NCBI GenBank assembly: GCA_039545355.1
Contig: BCJJ01000010.1
Coordinates: forward strand, 856,889-920,888
Length of the DNA stretch: 64,000 nt
Source: Trichosporon coremiiforme
Taxonomy: Eukaryota > Basidiomycota > Tremellomycetes > Trichosporonales > Trichosporonaceae
Direction of reading: 5' to 3'
The notes under the pieces are model-generated. The model did no database searches. It saw nothing but the letters and a program-made list of their open reading frames with translations, and had not been told where the DNA came from. This document shows, piece by piece, positions 34,329 through 45,319 of the stretch. Each line of letters opens with the position of its first letter. Position 1 is the first letter of the stretch. The position numbers and the translations under genes are program-made.

Positions 34329-36551
34329 TTTGAGTGAAGACAAACAACTACTCGGGCGACCAAGAAGTGGATGTCGTTATTTTAACACTGGACAAGAGTT
34401 CGGGATTTTAACACCGGACAAGAGTTCGGGAGTGATGAAATGGAGGAGAAGCCGCGTTTGAGGATTGCGGTGCTGCTAAGGCGGCAAGGGTGACGGGGAG
34501 GAGGGGTCTGAGCGGCCGGCGCTGGCAGACGATGGGGCAGAAAGTGACAAGACTGATCAACAGACGAGGGTTAAGGTGAGAGCCAGCTCTTGCAAGATGA
34601 GGTGTATGCTTCCAGAGCACAGACACTCAAGAGATCTGAAGGGGAGATTGGACGTGGTCGTTGAAAAGTGGAGAAGAGATGCATGTTGATGAATAGAGGT
34701 TATGAAGGGAGGCTGGGTGCTGGGGTTCGCACGAGCGCAGTAGTGTGACAGTTGCATTAGGAGGCGGGTCGGCGGTGGGGGCGGAAGTGACGATCTAGCC
34801 AGGTACTGTGTAACGGTGCTAGGTCGTGCACTGTGCGCTGGTACGCTGGTACCTACCTGTCAGCTGCGGTGCAACGTACAAAGTGCGAGAGGGTCAAGGT
34901 GAAGGCTGGCACTACGTTCCGACTCCTGGTCCTGGTACCACTTAACCTGCGACATGCCCGCCGCCAGGTTGAAGCATCCTGTCGCACAAGTTTTGACATG
35001 CATGCCAGCCAGTACGCTGCTGCCCTGTGTGGTCGAACACAGTGCAGTCTCAGGTAGCAATGCATGGTGGCGCTCTTCAGCAGCAGATACACGCTGAATG
35101 GATGGACCACGGTCTACTTTGCTGGCCTCGCCGACAAAGAACACAATCGGCAGCCTCTCATGACGATATGACGCACGCAAGTACCACCGATCCAGTGGCG
35201 ACCCCCTCGGCGTGCCCGTACTGTGCATTGTGCACTGCACTCGGTTGAAGCTTGAGAGTGAGGAGCTCCTGGAGCTCCGAGTATGGACATGCGACCCGTA
35301 CCTCGCCGCCTGCCGCCTGCCGCCTGCCGCCGTGCACCGCTCACCCTACTCCCCAGCTCACCATCCCTCCTCGGTACGCGGTGTGATCCGGTTGCTTGCC
35401 AGATCCCGAGTGGGTCGGAATTCCCCGTTACGGCAATTCAATCCCCCCTCGACGTGCCTACGCGTCGCTTCCGGTGTTTCATCCTGCAACTTGCCCTCCT
35501 CGGCTCACTGTCATCGACCGTCTTCCTCAACTTCAAGTTGCGCATCCACCATCCAAATCGCCACAACCATGTGCAGAAGAGATCTGGTGTGCACACGGAC
35601 GAAGGCCCCGGCGTGGTCCAGCATGCATGTCGCCAAGACTGACGTGGTCACCAAAAACGGGTGGTGCTGCTGTTGACCGAGTGCCAAGGGGACAGTGGCC
35701 GACCTTCCCTTTCAGGAAGTTGGAGAGCGCTGGCTTGGCGGGATGCCGAGACCCAACCCTAATCCAAACCTTCCCTCGTGGTGTCGCCGTTGGACGCGCT
35801 GCACCCTGGAGTGGATTATTTCATAAATTCTAATCAGGTGTACTGATCGCTGTTGATGAGGATTACGAGGGCACGTTAATGGTCCTAATATAACTCACAG
35901 TATGGACGCGTCGCAAACAGTGGCGAGGCATAACAAGGCGGGGGCCCTGAAGCCGGGCGTGCCATGGGCCTGAATTCCTTTTAGGGACGGCCGGACCTTA
36001 GAATTGGGTGGGTTCGTGCTGCCGGACAACTCGGCCACGTTCCCTCATCAACCCTAGTACCCTAGTGCTGCAAGACTCAATGCTGCTAAGGACTCGCAAC
36101 AGAGTACTCCAACCACAGCGAGCCATACGAGCCATACTTAGCACTCGGGGTCTTCTGTCGGACCTGAGCCACTCATCGGTTCCCCCCCATAGGCTGCACC
36201 CCGGCATCCCACGCTTCAGGTCCACCCGTTCGTCCCTGGGACCCTGGCATTCCAACTGCTCGTTTTCAGTGACCTCTTGGCCCGATCTTACCGGGCTCTC
36301 CGGCTCTCCCATACCACACGATGCACCAACCGTAGAGCTAAACTGCCTTGCTCCTTGGTTGGGCAGTTCCATAGGCTTGCTTGGGCTGGGAAGACACCAA
36401 CAACGCCTCGCCCCTGCCCTTCTGGCTGAAGCTCTGGGGGCCACGGACTTGGACCCAGCCAGAGACTCTCCAGGCTCGGTTGGGCACACCGTGTCCCCTG
36501 TCCACCAACCACCCTCGCGCACCCCTCTTCCTCGTCCTCGTCCTCGTCCAT
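34329..36551. other. Intergenic region upstream of CHS7 and the lectin gene
   Basis: Divergent promoter space between CHS7 (minus) and the lectin gene (plus). A 22-bp segment with ATTTTAACACCGGACAAGAG is tandemly duplicated with slight change at 34378-34432. No protein-like ORF seen. Confidence 0.45.
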
Positions 36552-36560
36552 TATTAAAAG
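36552..36560 (+). promoter_or_regulatory. TATA-like element of the lectin gene
   Basis: TATTAAAAG, followed by a CT-rich stretch (36565-36680) and the ATG 123 bp downstream. Spacing and context suit a core promoter, but no start site is known. Confidence 0.45.
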
Positions 36561-36682
36561 CAGCTTTCTCTTCCTTCTTCTACTTCTCCAACCGACAAAC
36601 TTCGACAAACACTCTCTTTTCCAAAACTCTACTCTCATACCCCTCCTTCTTTCTCTAATCAACTCGACCTCCTTCAGTCAAC

Positions 36683-37370
36683 ATGTTCGCTCTCATCGCT
36701 GCCCTTGCCTTCGCCGCCGCCCCTGCCTTCGCTGGCGAGCTTGAGGACCAGGTGAGTAGTCACACTCCCGCGCGCCGCGCCTTTCCTTTCCTCGGGCATC
36801 CATCCGCTGACCATCCAGACGGCCACCTTCAACATCTCCCCCCTTGACCACCCCGACCTCTGTCTCTCCGTGAAGGACGCTGGCAACGGTGCCGCCCTCA
36901 AGCTCGACAGCTGCACCGTCGGCGCTGGTGTCGCCTACACCTACAGCGTCAAGAGTGCTTCCCTCAAGGCCGACGCTAAGGGCGCTGACTACTGCATCGA
37001 CGTCAAGGACGGCAACGCCCACAACGGCAACCTCCTCCAGCACTGGATCTGTGTTGACCCCAAGTCTGACAACCAGCAGTTCGACTTTATCCCTGTCGAT
37101 GGCAAGGAGGAGCAGAACGTCTACTCGATCAAGTGGTCCGAGCACGACTACTGCCTCGATGTCAAGGACGGCAACTTTGCCCCTGGCGCCGACATCCAGA
37201 TCTGGCGCTGCGTCCCCTCAAACACCAACCAGCAGTGGACCGTCTCGAACATTGCCGACCAGGACTGCGATGGCACCACCGACGGCTCGATGGAGACCTA
37301 CACTGCGGCCCTCCAGAAGGAGGAGCGCAAGCGTGGCCTCGAGGGTCACCGCCGCCGCACCATCTTCTAA
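36683..37370 (+). CDS. Secreted ricin-type beta-trefoil lectin-domain protein, 206 aa
   Basis: Model: join(36683..36751, 36819..37370), 67-nt intron (GTGAGT...CTGACCATCCAG). The first 17 residues (MFALIAALAFAAAPAFA) form a clear signal peptide, so the protein is probably secreted or wall-associated. The rest contains three beta-trefoil lobes: PDLCLSVKDAGN, then DYCIDVKDGNAHNGNLLQHW ending DNQQFDF, then DYCLDVKDGN...IQIWRC ending TNQQWTV. The Q-x-W/F motifs and paired cysteines are those of R-type (ricin B-like) carbohydrate-binding domains. Only the sugar-binding fold is present; no enzymatic or toxic A-chain-like domain is seen. The tail is basic (KEERKRGLEGHRRR). Likely roles are cell-wall or environmental glycan binding. 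Strong codon bias (mostly C-ending codons) suggests high expression. Confidence 0.92.
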
Positions 37371-40315
37371 GCGGCTGGTCCCCTTACCTCTCCCTTTCAC
37401 ACATTCCAGAGGCTGAGCCGCTGAGTTTTTGAGGTGTTTGTCACCACCACTACACACTACCACGACCACATTTGTCTTTCGTTCTTCAGACACTCATTCC
37501 TTTGTATCTTTGGATTCATAATGGTGGCGGGCTCAGCGCTCCGTGAGTGCCCCGCCTGCTATGCAAACAAACCCCCGGGCTTGATGCCCATGTCTAGACT
37601 ACTCGCTGCATCAATGGGCACTAACGAGTTCTGGCTTTGTTCTGGCGGCAAGCTGGCGGGGGCGCGATACTGCGACGAGTGGCCCCCGGCCATCTGCAGT
37701 CTTGCCTGCCCATCTATTGCGCTGTCCGTTGGCTGAAGTAGATCTGCAATGGTCCGTGCATGGCATGCTGGGATCAGCACCGTATGCGGACGGCCTCGGA
37801 CATGTCCAGTCAGTCAGTGCATAGTCAGTGCGCGGGGTGCGCGTAGGTGTGCAAGCGAGTCGCGTTCTGGCAGGGTGGTGGTGGCGCAAGGGCGTGCAGT
37901 GGCTGATGTGATCCCAAGATCCAACCTGAGCCGCAGGCTCGAGTGGGAAGATGGAACGGGGGACGTACCCCGAAAATGAAGACCGTTTGCTTGGGAATGC
38001 TTGGCCGTGGCCGCGCGCCCCCCTTGTCCCGTGACCTTGGCGTGCCATGGGCAAAGGTGCGCGGCAGGTGACGAGAGGGAGGGCAGCCAGGCCATGCTGG
38101 CCAGGCGCGTGCGCAGGGCCCGGCGAGCGCGGCGATCGCAGGGCTGGGACGGGGGAGAGAGAGGGAGGCCTGGTGCCATGGATAAGGAGAGATTGACAAA
38201 TCAGCGGCCTTGATGCGGGGCTGGGCACGGCCTGTGCTGCCTGTGTTCTTTATTCGAAGTGCTGGATGTACCCCGCTCCCCAGCACTGGCTGTGCTGAAT
38301 GTGGCCTGCTGACTTTATGACTGTACTGTCCGCTGGCTGTGCTGCGGGCTTGGCTGAGCGCTCTGTGCTCTCCTACATCTGAGTGTGGTCTTGTGGCATG
38401 CGCAGTGCGCAGCGTTACATCCTCTACAACCTTTCCATCTGCACAAGACATGCACAGGCATCCTGCTGGCCGTGGCCTCGGCCGGCTGGACGCTGAGCAG
38501 AATAGTGTGAGCAGAGCAGCGTGGGCAGAGCAGCATGGGCGGAGCGGCGGAAGCAATTTGGGGAGGGGTCAGCAGTGGCCGGCGCCGACGGAGGACAGGG
38601 CAAAGGCAGGAGTGCCGAAATTTTGCCAGCCACTGCGCCGAGCGGACAAGCCAGACCACGGCCGTCAGCTCCGTCCCGTCTAGCTGGCCGAGGAAAACTT
38701 TGAACGCAGCGCGATTTGGAGACCCCTCGAAGTGTAGTGGGTCTGGACTGTACGCCAGAACGCCCGGCGCCACTGCCACTCTGGGACTCTGGACGACGCG
38801 GGCTGCGCAGGGGTGGTGACTCACGCCTGTACGGGCTCTGCAGGAGGGACATTTCTGGTGACTTGTCGTGTTCTAGTAACCATATGGAGCTGCCCTAAAC
38901 ATGCCTTGATACTTAAGGCAGGAGTACGGCATTCTCTGCCAGGTGTGCCAGGTGTGCGGATGTCCTAGCGTGCCCCCGCGTGGGTGGACGGGGATATCCT
39001 GACCGAGTGACATGTTAGGTAGAGAGGTGGTTCTATCTTCGGAATCGCTCACAGGTTGCAGGAGCACCTCGGATTCGCAGCACATGGCTAACGCATTAGG
39101 TGGTCTTCGCTAGGAACTGATGTCCACAGAGGGGATGTACTACACCGTTGGGCGGACTTTTGAGGTCCACCGTTGACCTTTTACGCTGTGCACGTCCAGA
39201 TGACGATGACGGTTAACCGCCGTCACTTCTCGTTTTGAACATGAGGGAGCGGCAACGACTGCGGATCTAACACTCTGCGAAGGGATAGATAGGACCTGGC
39301 TGTGCCTCAGCTACGGATAAGACGTAGCTGTGCCGCAGTTGTGCGTGATGTGTGCAGTCGAGAGCAGTGCACCACCCCTGGAATCGCCATGTCCCCTCTC
39401 GTCTCCAACTCCTCTGCGTGACATCGCGAAATCCGTCAATCCGCCAACTCCCCCGAACGTCCTCTAACTAAGTACGTTGGAGCGCAGCAGGCCCAACACA
39501 CCTGTCAGAGTACGTTACGGGGTCCTACAGTTAAGCTGAGTCCTGCTCCATCTCTGTGCCGATGTAGCCGACGCTCAAATTCGCGCGACCTCGGCCACCA
39601 TTCCTTCCCGCCCTACAACCTGCCCAAGGCTGCAACGTAAAGCGCGAGTTAGTCGGGGGATTGCTTCGAGTGTAGGGACGATGTTGAATCTGGGGTGCCC
39701 CGCTCACGAGGGCAGGAGGTGGGGGGAATTCGATTTTCGGCGACAGGAGACGACGCAGCCAGGGACAAAGAAAAAGTCCTGGAAACGCCATCTTTTCGGG
39801 CTCGGCTGCTGGTTGGGTCTGTGGTCGGTGGTCTGGGAACAAAGGGCCTCCTGCCTCTACCTCTCTTCCTCTCTCCGCCTGCCGTGGACTAGTGATGCAG
39901 TGGATCTGCTGGAGCAAGGGCTGAAGGGAGCTTGGCGAGGGGAAAGAGGTGACAGAAGGTATCCTGGAATCGCCATGAAGATTTGAGTCAAGACCTCAGA
40001 ACGCGACGCGGCGGTGACTGTCTGCTCTGCTCGCCCGTATCCTCCGAGATAACGGCCGAGAATCATAGGTAGACTGCTTGGGATTCCAGTGCCAGGCACA
40101 TGGGTACCAGACGACCTGGAAACGTCACATCTTTGGCGGCTCCGCGTCCTGCGCGCCCACTGTAGACCAGGTTGATGGCTGAGTGTCGCCTCGGCCCCCT
40201 CTCCCCATCCCGACTATTGGCAGTGTCAATGTATACATGTCTGGTGTACAACTACTAGTCCCCTTCAACCGGGGCAGATGAACTGAATCTCTATAGCATC
40301 ACGCCACACAGGCGG
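37371..40315. other. Gene-free region between the lectin gene and TAF7
   Basis: The 3' UTR of the lectin gene probably ends near 37520. Near 38495-38545 is a short imperfect repeat of GAGCAGAGCAGC(G/A)TGGGC. Long antisense frames (for example 38556-37825) show no domain and look like chance. The last part (40260-40315) is the 3' flank of TAF7. Confidence 0.45.
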
Positions 40316-42284
40316 CTAGTCATCGTCTGAGTCCTCGCTCTCCTCGTCGCTCGAATCGTCGACGCCAGTGGCTAAGCGGCGCATGCCGACGCCGCCCTCC
40401 ACGAACCCATAGCCCGGGTCGCGTGCCTCGGCACTCATCATGAACTCATCGAGCGCCGCAGTGGCCGCAGCCTGGTCGCCAATCTCGCCGTCGGCGCCCT
40501 CAACGCCCTCCATCGGCTCGCCTCCGGCGCCCTCCTCGTCGGCTTGGTTCAGGCTTGCCTCGAGGAGCTCGGCCATCTCGTCCATGTCGTCCATCTCGTT
40601 GGCGAGGAATTCGCCCTCGCCCGCCGCAGCGGGCGCTGGCGCAGACTCGGGCGCAGGGTCGTCCAGCAGCTCGTCGTCGCCGAACAGGTCCTCGTCGTCG
40701 TCGTCTTCTCCCGCACCAGAGGGGAGGTCGGGGATCTCGTCCGGTCCCGGCGTCGGCGCGGCGGGCGTGATGGGAGTGCCGATTGGAGTGGCGTCCGCAT
40801 CGCCCTCGTCGTCGTCGAACAGGTCGTCCGGCTCCGACTCCTCTGCTGCCTCGCCCTCTGCTGCCTCGGCGCCCGTTGGCGGGGGGTTGTCCGCCGCCTC
40901 CTTCTCCTTGCGCCGTGCGTCGATCGCGTCCTGCAGCGCCTGGCGCGCGGAGACCTTGTTGTTGATGTCGTCCTGGAGGCCCTTGATTGTCTCCTCGAAA
41001 CGCTTCGTGATGATCGGGTTGCCTGATCCCGTGAACCCAGCGCGCTTCTTCTCGATTAGCTGCTCTAACTGCTTGATCTCCGACGTGTACTGCTTGATCT
41101 TCTGCTTGCGCTCCGCGACCTCGGGGTCGTCGTCCTCGGCTGCCTCCTCTTCCTCCTCGTCCTCGGAAGCGGAGAGGCCGTCCTCGTCTTCGTCGCCCTC
41201 GGCCTCCGACTCGGACTGCTCCAGCTGGTCCATGAGCGCTGCCTGCAGATCCTCGTCCATCTCGTTTTCGTCCTCCTCCGGATACTCCTCCTCATCGTAC
41301 CACTCGCCCTCTGGCTGGGCCTGATACTCTTCGCCGCCGTACTCGGAGCCTTCGGGCTGCCATCCAGCGTACGGATCCTCGGCACTCCAATTCACATAGT
41401 ACGAGTCGGGCACGTCCGGATCCGGGTTAACATCGATCAGGTCTGAAGTTAGTTTAGGGCCAGGTGTCGCGTAACTCACCGAAGCTCGTCTCGTCTGCGT
41501 CATCGTCCTTGTTGAGGAGCTCCTCGACTTGCTCCTCAACAACCTCGATCGTTCGTCGCGACAGACGCTTGCGGAAGCGGCGTTTTCGGACGTGTCGGAG
41601 CGGGGGCGTGATGCCGTGCGGCCAGATGTAGTCGTCGACGTTTAGCGGCGTGCTCGTCACGGAAGCCTCGTTCTGAACCGGCTTCTCGACCACGAGCATT
41701 TGCGAGATATCGGCGACTTTGAAGAGATGCCGGTTGTCGAGCGTCTTCTGACACTCGATGATGTTCGGGAGATCGACGAGCTTGGAAGCATATGTCGTGT
41801 CGCCGATCTTGAACACGCCGCGGCGCGGGTCGAGCATTTTGAACTCGAGCGCGTCCAGTCCCCTACCCTTGCCCTTGATCAGGTCGCGGAGGCCAATCTC
41901 ACCATTCTTCCCGTCAGCCACTGATGGCGGGACGCGCAGGATGAACTGCTCCTCGAACGCTAGCGGGTCCTCAGGGTTGTCGTCCAGCTCGCGGTCGTAC
42001 TCGCCGAGGAACGATTGCATGCGCCCGCCCGAGGCCGCCGCGCCGCCAGACGCCTTGAACGAGATCTTGAGCTTTGTCGGCCCTGCGCTCGCTGCTTGCC
42101 GCGTGCTTAATCGCGTGCTCTGTCGGCCGCCACCGCGTCCTCGTCCTCGTCCCCTTCCTCGCCCACGACCTCGGCCCCTCCCACTCGGCGGAGGGTCATT
42201 TGAGGGCCCGGCATCGGGCGAGTTCAGGTTGTAGGCATTCGCGTCGTACGCCGACGGGCCTGCGTTGAGCCCGGATGCGTCCAT
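40316..42284 (-). CDS. TAF7: TFIID subunit TAF7 (TAFII55), 643 aa
   Basis: Model: complement(40316..41442, 41480..42284), a 37-nt intron (GTGAGT...AACTAACTTCAG) joining DETSF to DLIDVNPDPD. An N-terminal Gly-Arg run (residues ~36-53) precedes the TAFII55 N-terminal domain at about residues 105-235: EEQFILRVPPSVA, KMLDPRRGVFKIGDTTYASK, LVDLPNIIECQKTLDN, then VDDYIWPHGITPPL and MRHV-like HVRKRRFRKRL. These are the hallmark blocks of TAF7, which binds TAF1 within TFIID and restrains its activity. The C-terminal half is extremely Asp/Glu-rich with one predicted coiled coil (QKIKQYTSEIKQLEQLIEKK). It is longer than typical yeast TAF7, mainly from acidic low-complexity sequence. Nuclear, general transcription. 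Confidence 0.95.
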
Positions 42285-42443
42285 GGCGGTGTCGGCGTGG
42301 AATAGGTTTGTTAATAGGTTGCACTGCGATCAGGTCAAGTTCAGCATGAAGGTAGGCTGTGGCAACAATAGGGCCACGTGGATTTGATGCCGTCTTCACC
42401 CCTGGCTGCTACTTAGGCCTACTAGTCAGTGCGAAAATCATAA
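42285..42443. other. TAF7 promoter / tRNA upstream region
   Basis: Short spacer between the TAF7 start codon and the tRNA gene, which run in opposite directions. Confidence 0.5.
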
Positions 42444-42537
42444 GGCGAGATGGCCGAGCGGTCTAAGGCGCTGTGTTAAGGTGGATCAACATCCCCTCCG
42501 CAGTCTTCGGACGTGGGTTCGAATCCCACTCTCGTCA
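42444..42537 (+). tRNA. tRNA-Leu (anticodon AAG) with a ~16-nt intron
   Basis: Acceptor GGCGAGA pairs with TCTCGTC (one G-U). The D arm has GGCCGAGCGGTCTAAGGC, typical of type II tRNAs. The anticodon stem CTGTG/CGCAG closes a loop with TTAAGG, giving anticodon AAG at 42478-42480 (reads CUU). Between 42482 and 42498 are 17 bases of which one is loop position 38, so an intron of about 16 nt sits at the canonical position 37/38. A variable arm (TCTTCGGAC) and T arm GTGGG-TTCGAAT-CCCAC follow. Discriminator base A. The internal A and B boxes serve as its Pol III promoter. Confidence 0.95.
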
Positions 42538-42570
42538 AGAGGGTATTCAGTTACCTCCTTACGCCCTTCC

Positions 42571-42576
42571 TTTTTT
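42571..42576 (+). terminator. Pol III terminator of tRNA-Leu
   Basis: T6 run 33 bases after the tRNA 3' end, the first run of four or more T. Confidence 0.75.
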
Positions 42577-45319
42577 GGTTGTGCGTCTACCTCCTGAATC
42601 CTCTGACCACTTTTGCATGCATGCTTGAGGTCAATGCATTAATACAAACATGACAAACTCCGTAAGAAAGGAATTGGATGTAGCGGACATTACGGGCATA
42701 GTGGCACACCGTCACGTCACGGGCAAAGCAGGAACATGCTGGTGCGTGCAGGCACGATGTGGCAGATGGCGTAGTCATATCCGGGTGTCTGGCATTCAGA
42801 CCGTATGCCTGGCCGACTCGAAAAGTCGAGTGAGAGAGAGGAGTGGCCCGTGCTCAAGCTCAAGGTCATCCTCGCGACGTCACTACGTCACTGTGAGCCC
42901 AATTGCTGGGGGTGGTGTTCCAAATCATCTTGTCGGGCGGACTAATATGCATGGGACGAGGTGAAATTCGAATGGTGCAGTTGTGTCACTTCGACACAAC
43001 GGTGCACATTGGTACGCGCAGTGAATCAGCGAGCGGGTGCGACTCGAGCTATGACGACAGTGGGACAGGCGCTGGGTCGGCGCTGGGTACGCGCTGGCGA
43101 GCGTTCTGGACGAGCCGGGGATCTGATCATCTGATCCCCCGACCCAACTCCGAAACCGCCCTCCACACCTCTGATCATGTGGACAGCTGCGAATCGGACG
43201 AACTCGCACTCTGCGATGGTCGCGCGATAACCGGGCCCCCACCGAATCGGCCAGTAGAGCTGCCCGGCACATACGGTCTCGTTCAGGAGCGTGAGCGTGC
43301 ACAGCGTGCGGCAGGTTTGTGGTTCCGGCTGACAGACCGTTGCCTCGTGTTGCCGCCCGGGGTTGGATCCTGCGAAAGGCGTGAGGCGTACGCGGCGGCG
43401 GGCGAGACTCTCTTGCAGCGGCGTTGGGTAACGTAGTGTAGTCGGGGATGGTGATGGTTCCACGGTGAGCTGTGCACGCACGTCCTGCACGTCCGTCATT
43501 AGTGCGAATTATAACAGCGCATTTCGCGTTGAGGAAGGTTCAGCCAAGTGCCATGTGCCATGTGGGACCACGAGGTTGTCACAAGTTGCTGCGGAGAACG
43601 CCTCCGGTCATTAATTACATTTCGAAATCAAGACAGGCAACAGAGGGGACGGGTATGAGTTTATCCGAGTACCTCTGAGGGATGCTCTGAGCACGCGACG
43701 GGGGTCGTGGTATCATTCCGACACTGCGCCGTTGTGGTCTCGCCACCCGCAGGTCGGGGTTGCGCCGCCGCTGGGCATCCCTGGCCGCTGCATGACCGGG
43801 TCCCCGTATAACCTGCGCCGCGCGCCCAGACGACGCTATCAAGCCTGATCACTGACCGCGAGCGCCGTGAGTGGTGGCTCTTTCATGTGGCTTGATGGCT
43901 GCTGGCGCTGGGTAGGAGCTTAAGCAGGCTCCTCCCCCCAGGGGTCGGTAGGGTCTGTGCGTGGCACCGCCCGGCCCCAAAATCAAGCGCATACATCGAT
44001 ATTTTTTTCTATTGTTCTCCCCACGTTGCGAAGGCACATCTAGCACATGCGACTCAGAGAACAATTCGACTTGCCCAGAAGCCGTGACAGACTTCAGGAG
44101 ACTCTCGAGCTTGAAGCGCATTGTATTGTTTGATTCGCGTTCTTGTATTAGATATAAAAGAAAGGATATTGAGCGAAATGACGAAAAACCACGTTTCCAT
44201 ATGTCTGAGCGCGTGGCGTGCATTCCTCACTCTCCGACCGCGCATTCTTGCTCTGTCACTCTTGCACGTCGGTCAGCAGTGAACAGTTTGCATTGCATGC
44301 ACGATCGCCTTTTTGGGATCATCCTCGTCGGGCGGTACGTTCTACGTTCTTTGCCGCCTACAGGCTCTCCGGGTGGTTTCGTCTGCGGACACCTGCATTG
44401 ATTAGCCACCCTTACGGCCCTCTGTGCCTGGGCTTGCGTGAATGAGGCACGACCTTACCTCGCGCTCGAGCACCGCGCTGTGCCTGCGGACCACGGCGTT
44501 GGAGCGCCACCGCATCAGACCACCAGGCGTGCGGGCCAACGCGACGGGCACTTTGAGCAGCTTCCCAGAGATTCTTGATAGCTCTTTGTCAGATTGCTCC
44601 TTGCCTCTGTCCGCAGCCTTGCCCGTTATTGTCTCACTCGTGCTGAGCCTCGCCAGCCACTGACCTCAGCCCTTTCGCAGTATCATGAGGAACAAGCGGC
44701 ACAGTGACCGCTCCAAGTCTCGGTGCGCCTCTCCCTCTGCTCTTCTCCCTCGGCCTGCACTGTGAGTGCTCCAGCGTGCTCCTGTTCCAGCCGGTCTGGC
44801 CGATACGCCCATCAAGCACCAAGGTCCGGTAAACTTCAACCTTACCAGATGCGGCAGCGGCTAGACCTGGAGCCTTAGCCTCATGCCTGGCCGCGATCCA
44901 TGACCTGCAGGCAGCCTTCGTCGGGGCTGTACAATGAAACGTGTATCGGTTTGGGGCAAAGCGTTTGGATCAGTCGCCACTCAACTGGTTGGCCTGCTCG
45001 GCCAGTCCGGCGGAGTCCGGCATGCTCTGCAACGCTGATCCCACGAGGCTGGGGACACGTCTGCAACAAACAATCAGTCATATCGCACACCCCGAACAAA
45101 ATCAAGGCGATATCTCCAGATCTGGGCTACCGGCATACCCTCTCCAGTTCCACCTCTGACCTCCACCCGCGTGCCCTCCCGGCTTAGCCCTTGGCCAACA
45201 CTCGTGACTGTGAAGTCTGAGAGAGATCTTTTCGCAACGCCCTCAGCCCAGTCTTCCAAGCCAGAGCCTGCGGGCACGCCGTGCGTTGAGCCATCGCACC
45301 GTCGCCAAGTTGCCCGGAA
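42577..45319. other. Gene-free region
   Basis: No recognisable gene. A few AT-rich patches (43990-44030, 44140-44200) stand out from the GC-rich background. Open frames here have chance composition. Confidence 0.4.

Noticed and set aside
37825..38556. 243-codon minus-strand ORF
   Set aside because: Pro/Ser/Arg/His-rich, no domain, overlaps several equally long frames; typical of GC-rich non-coding DNA.
40440..41324. 294-codon Ser-rich plus-strand ORF
   Set aside because: Antisense of the acidic Glu/Asp codons of TAF7.
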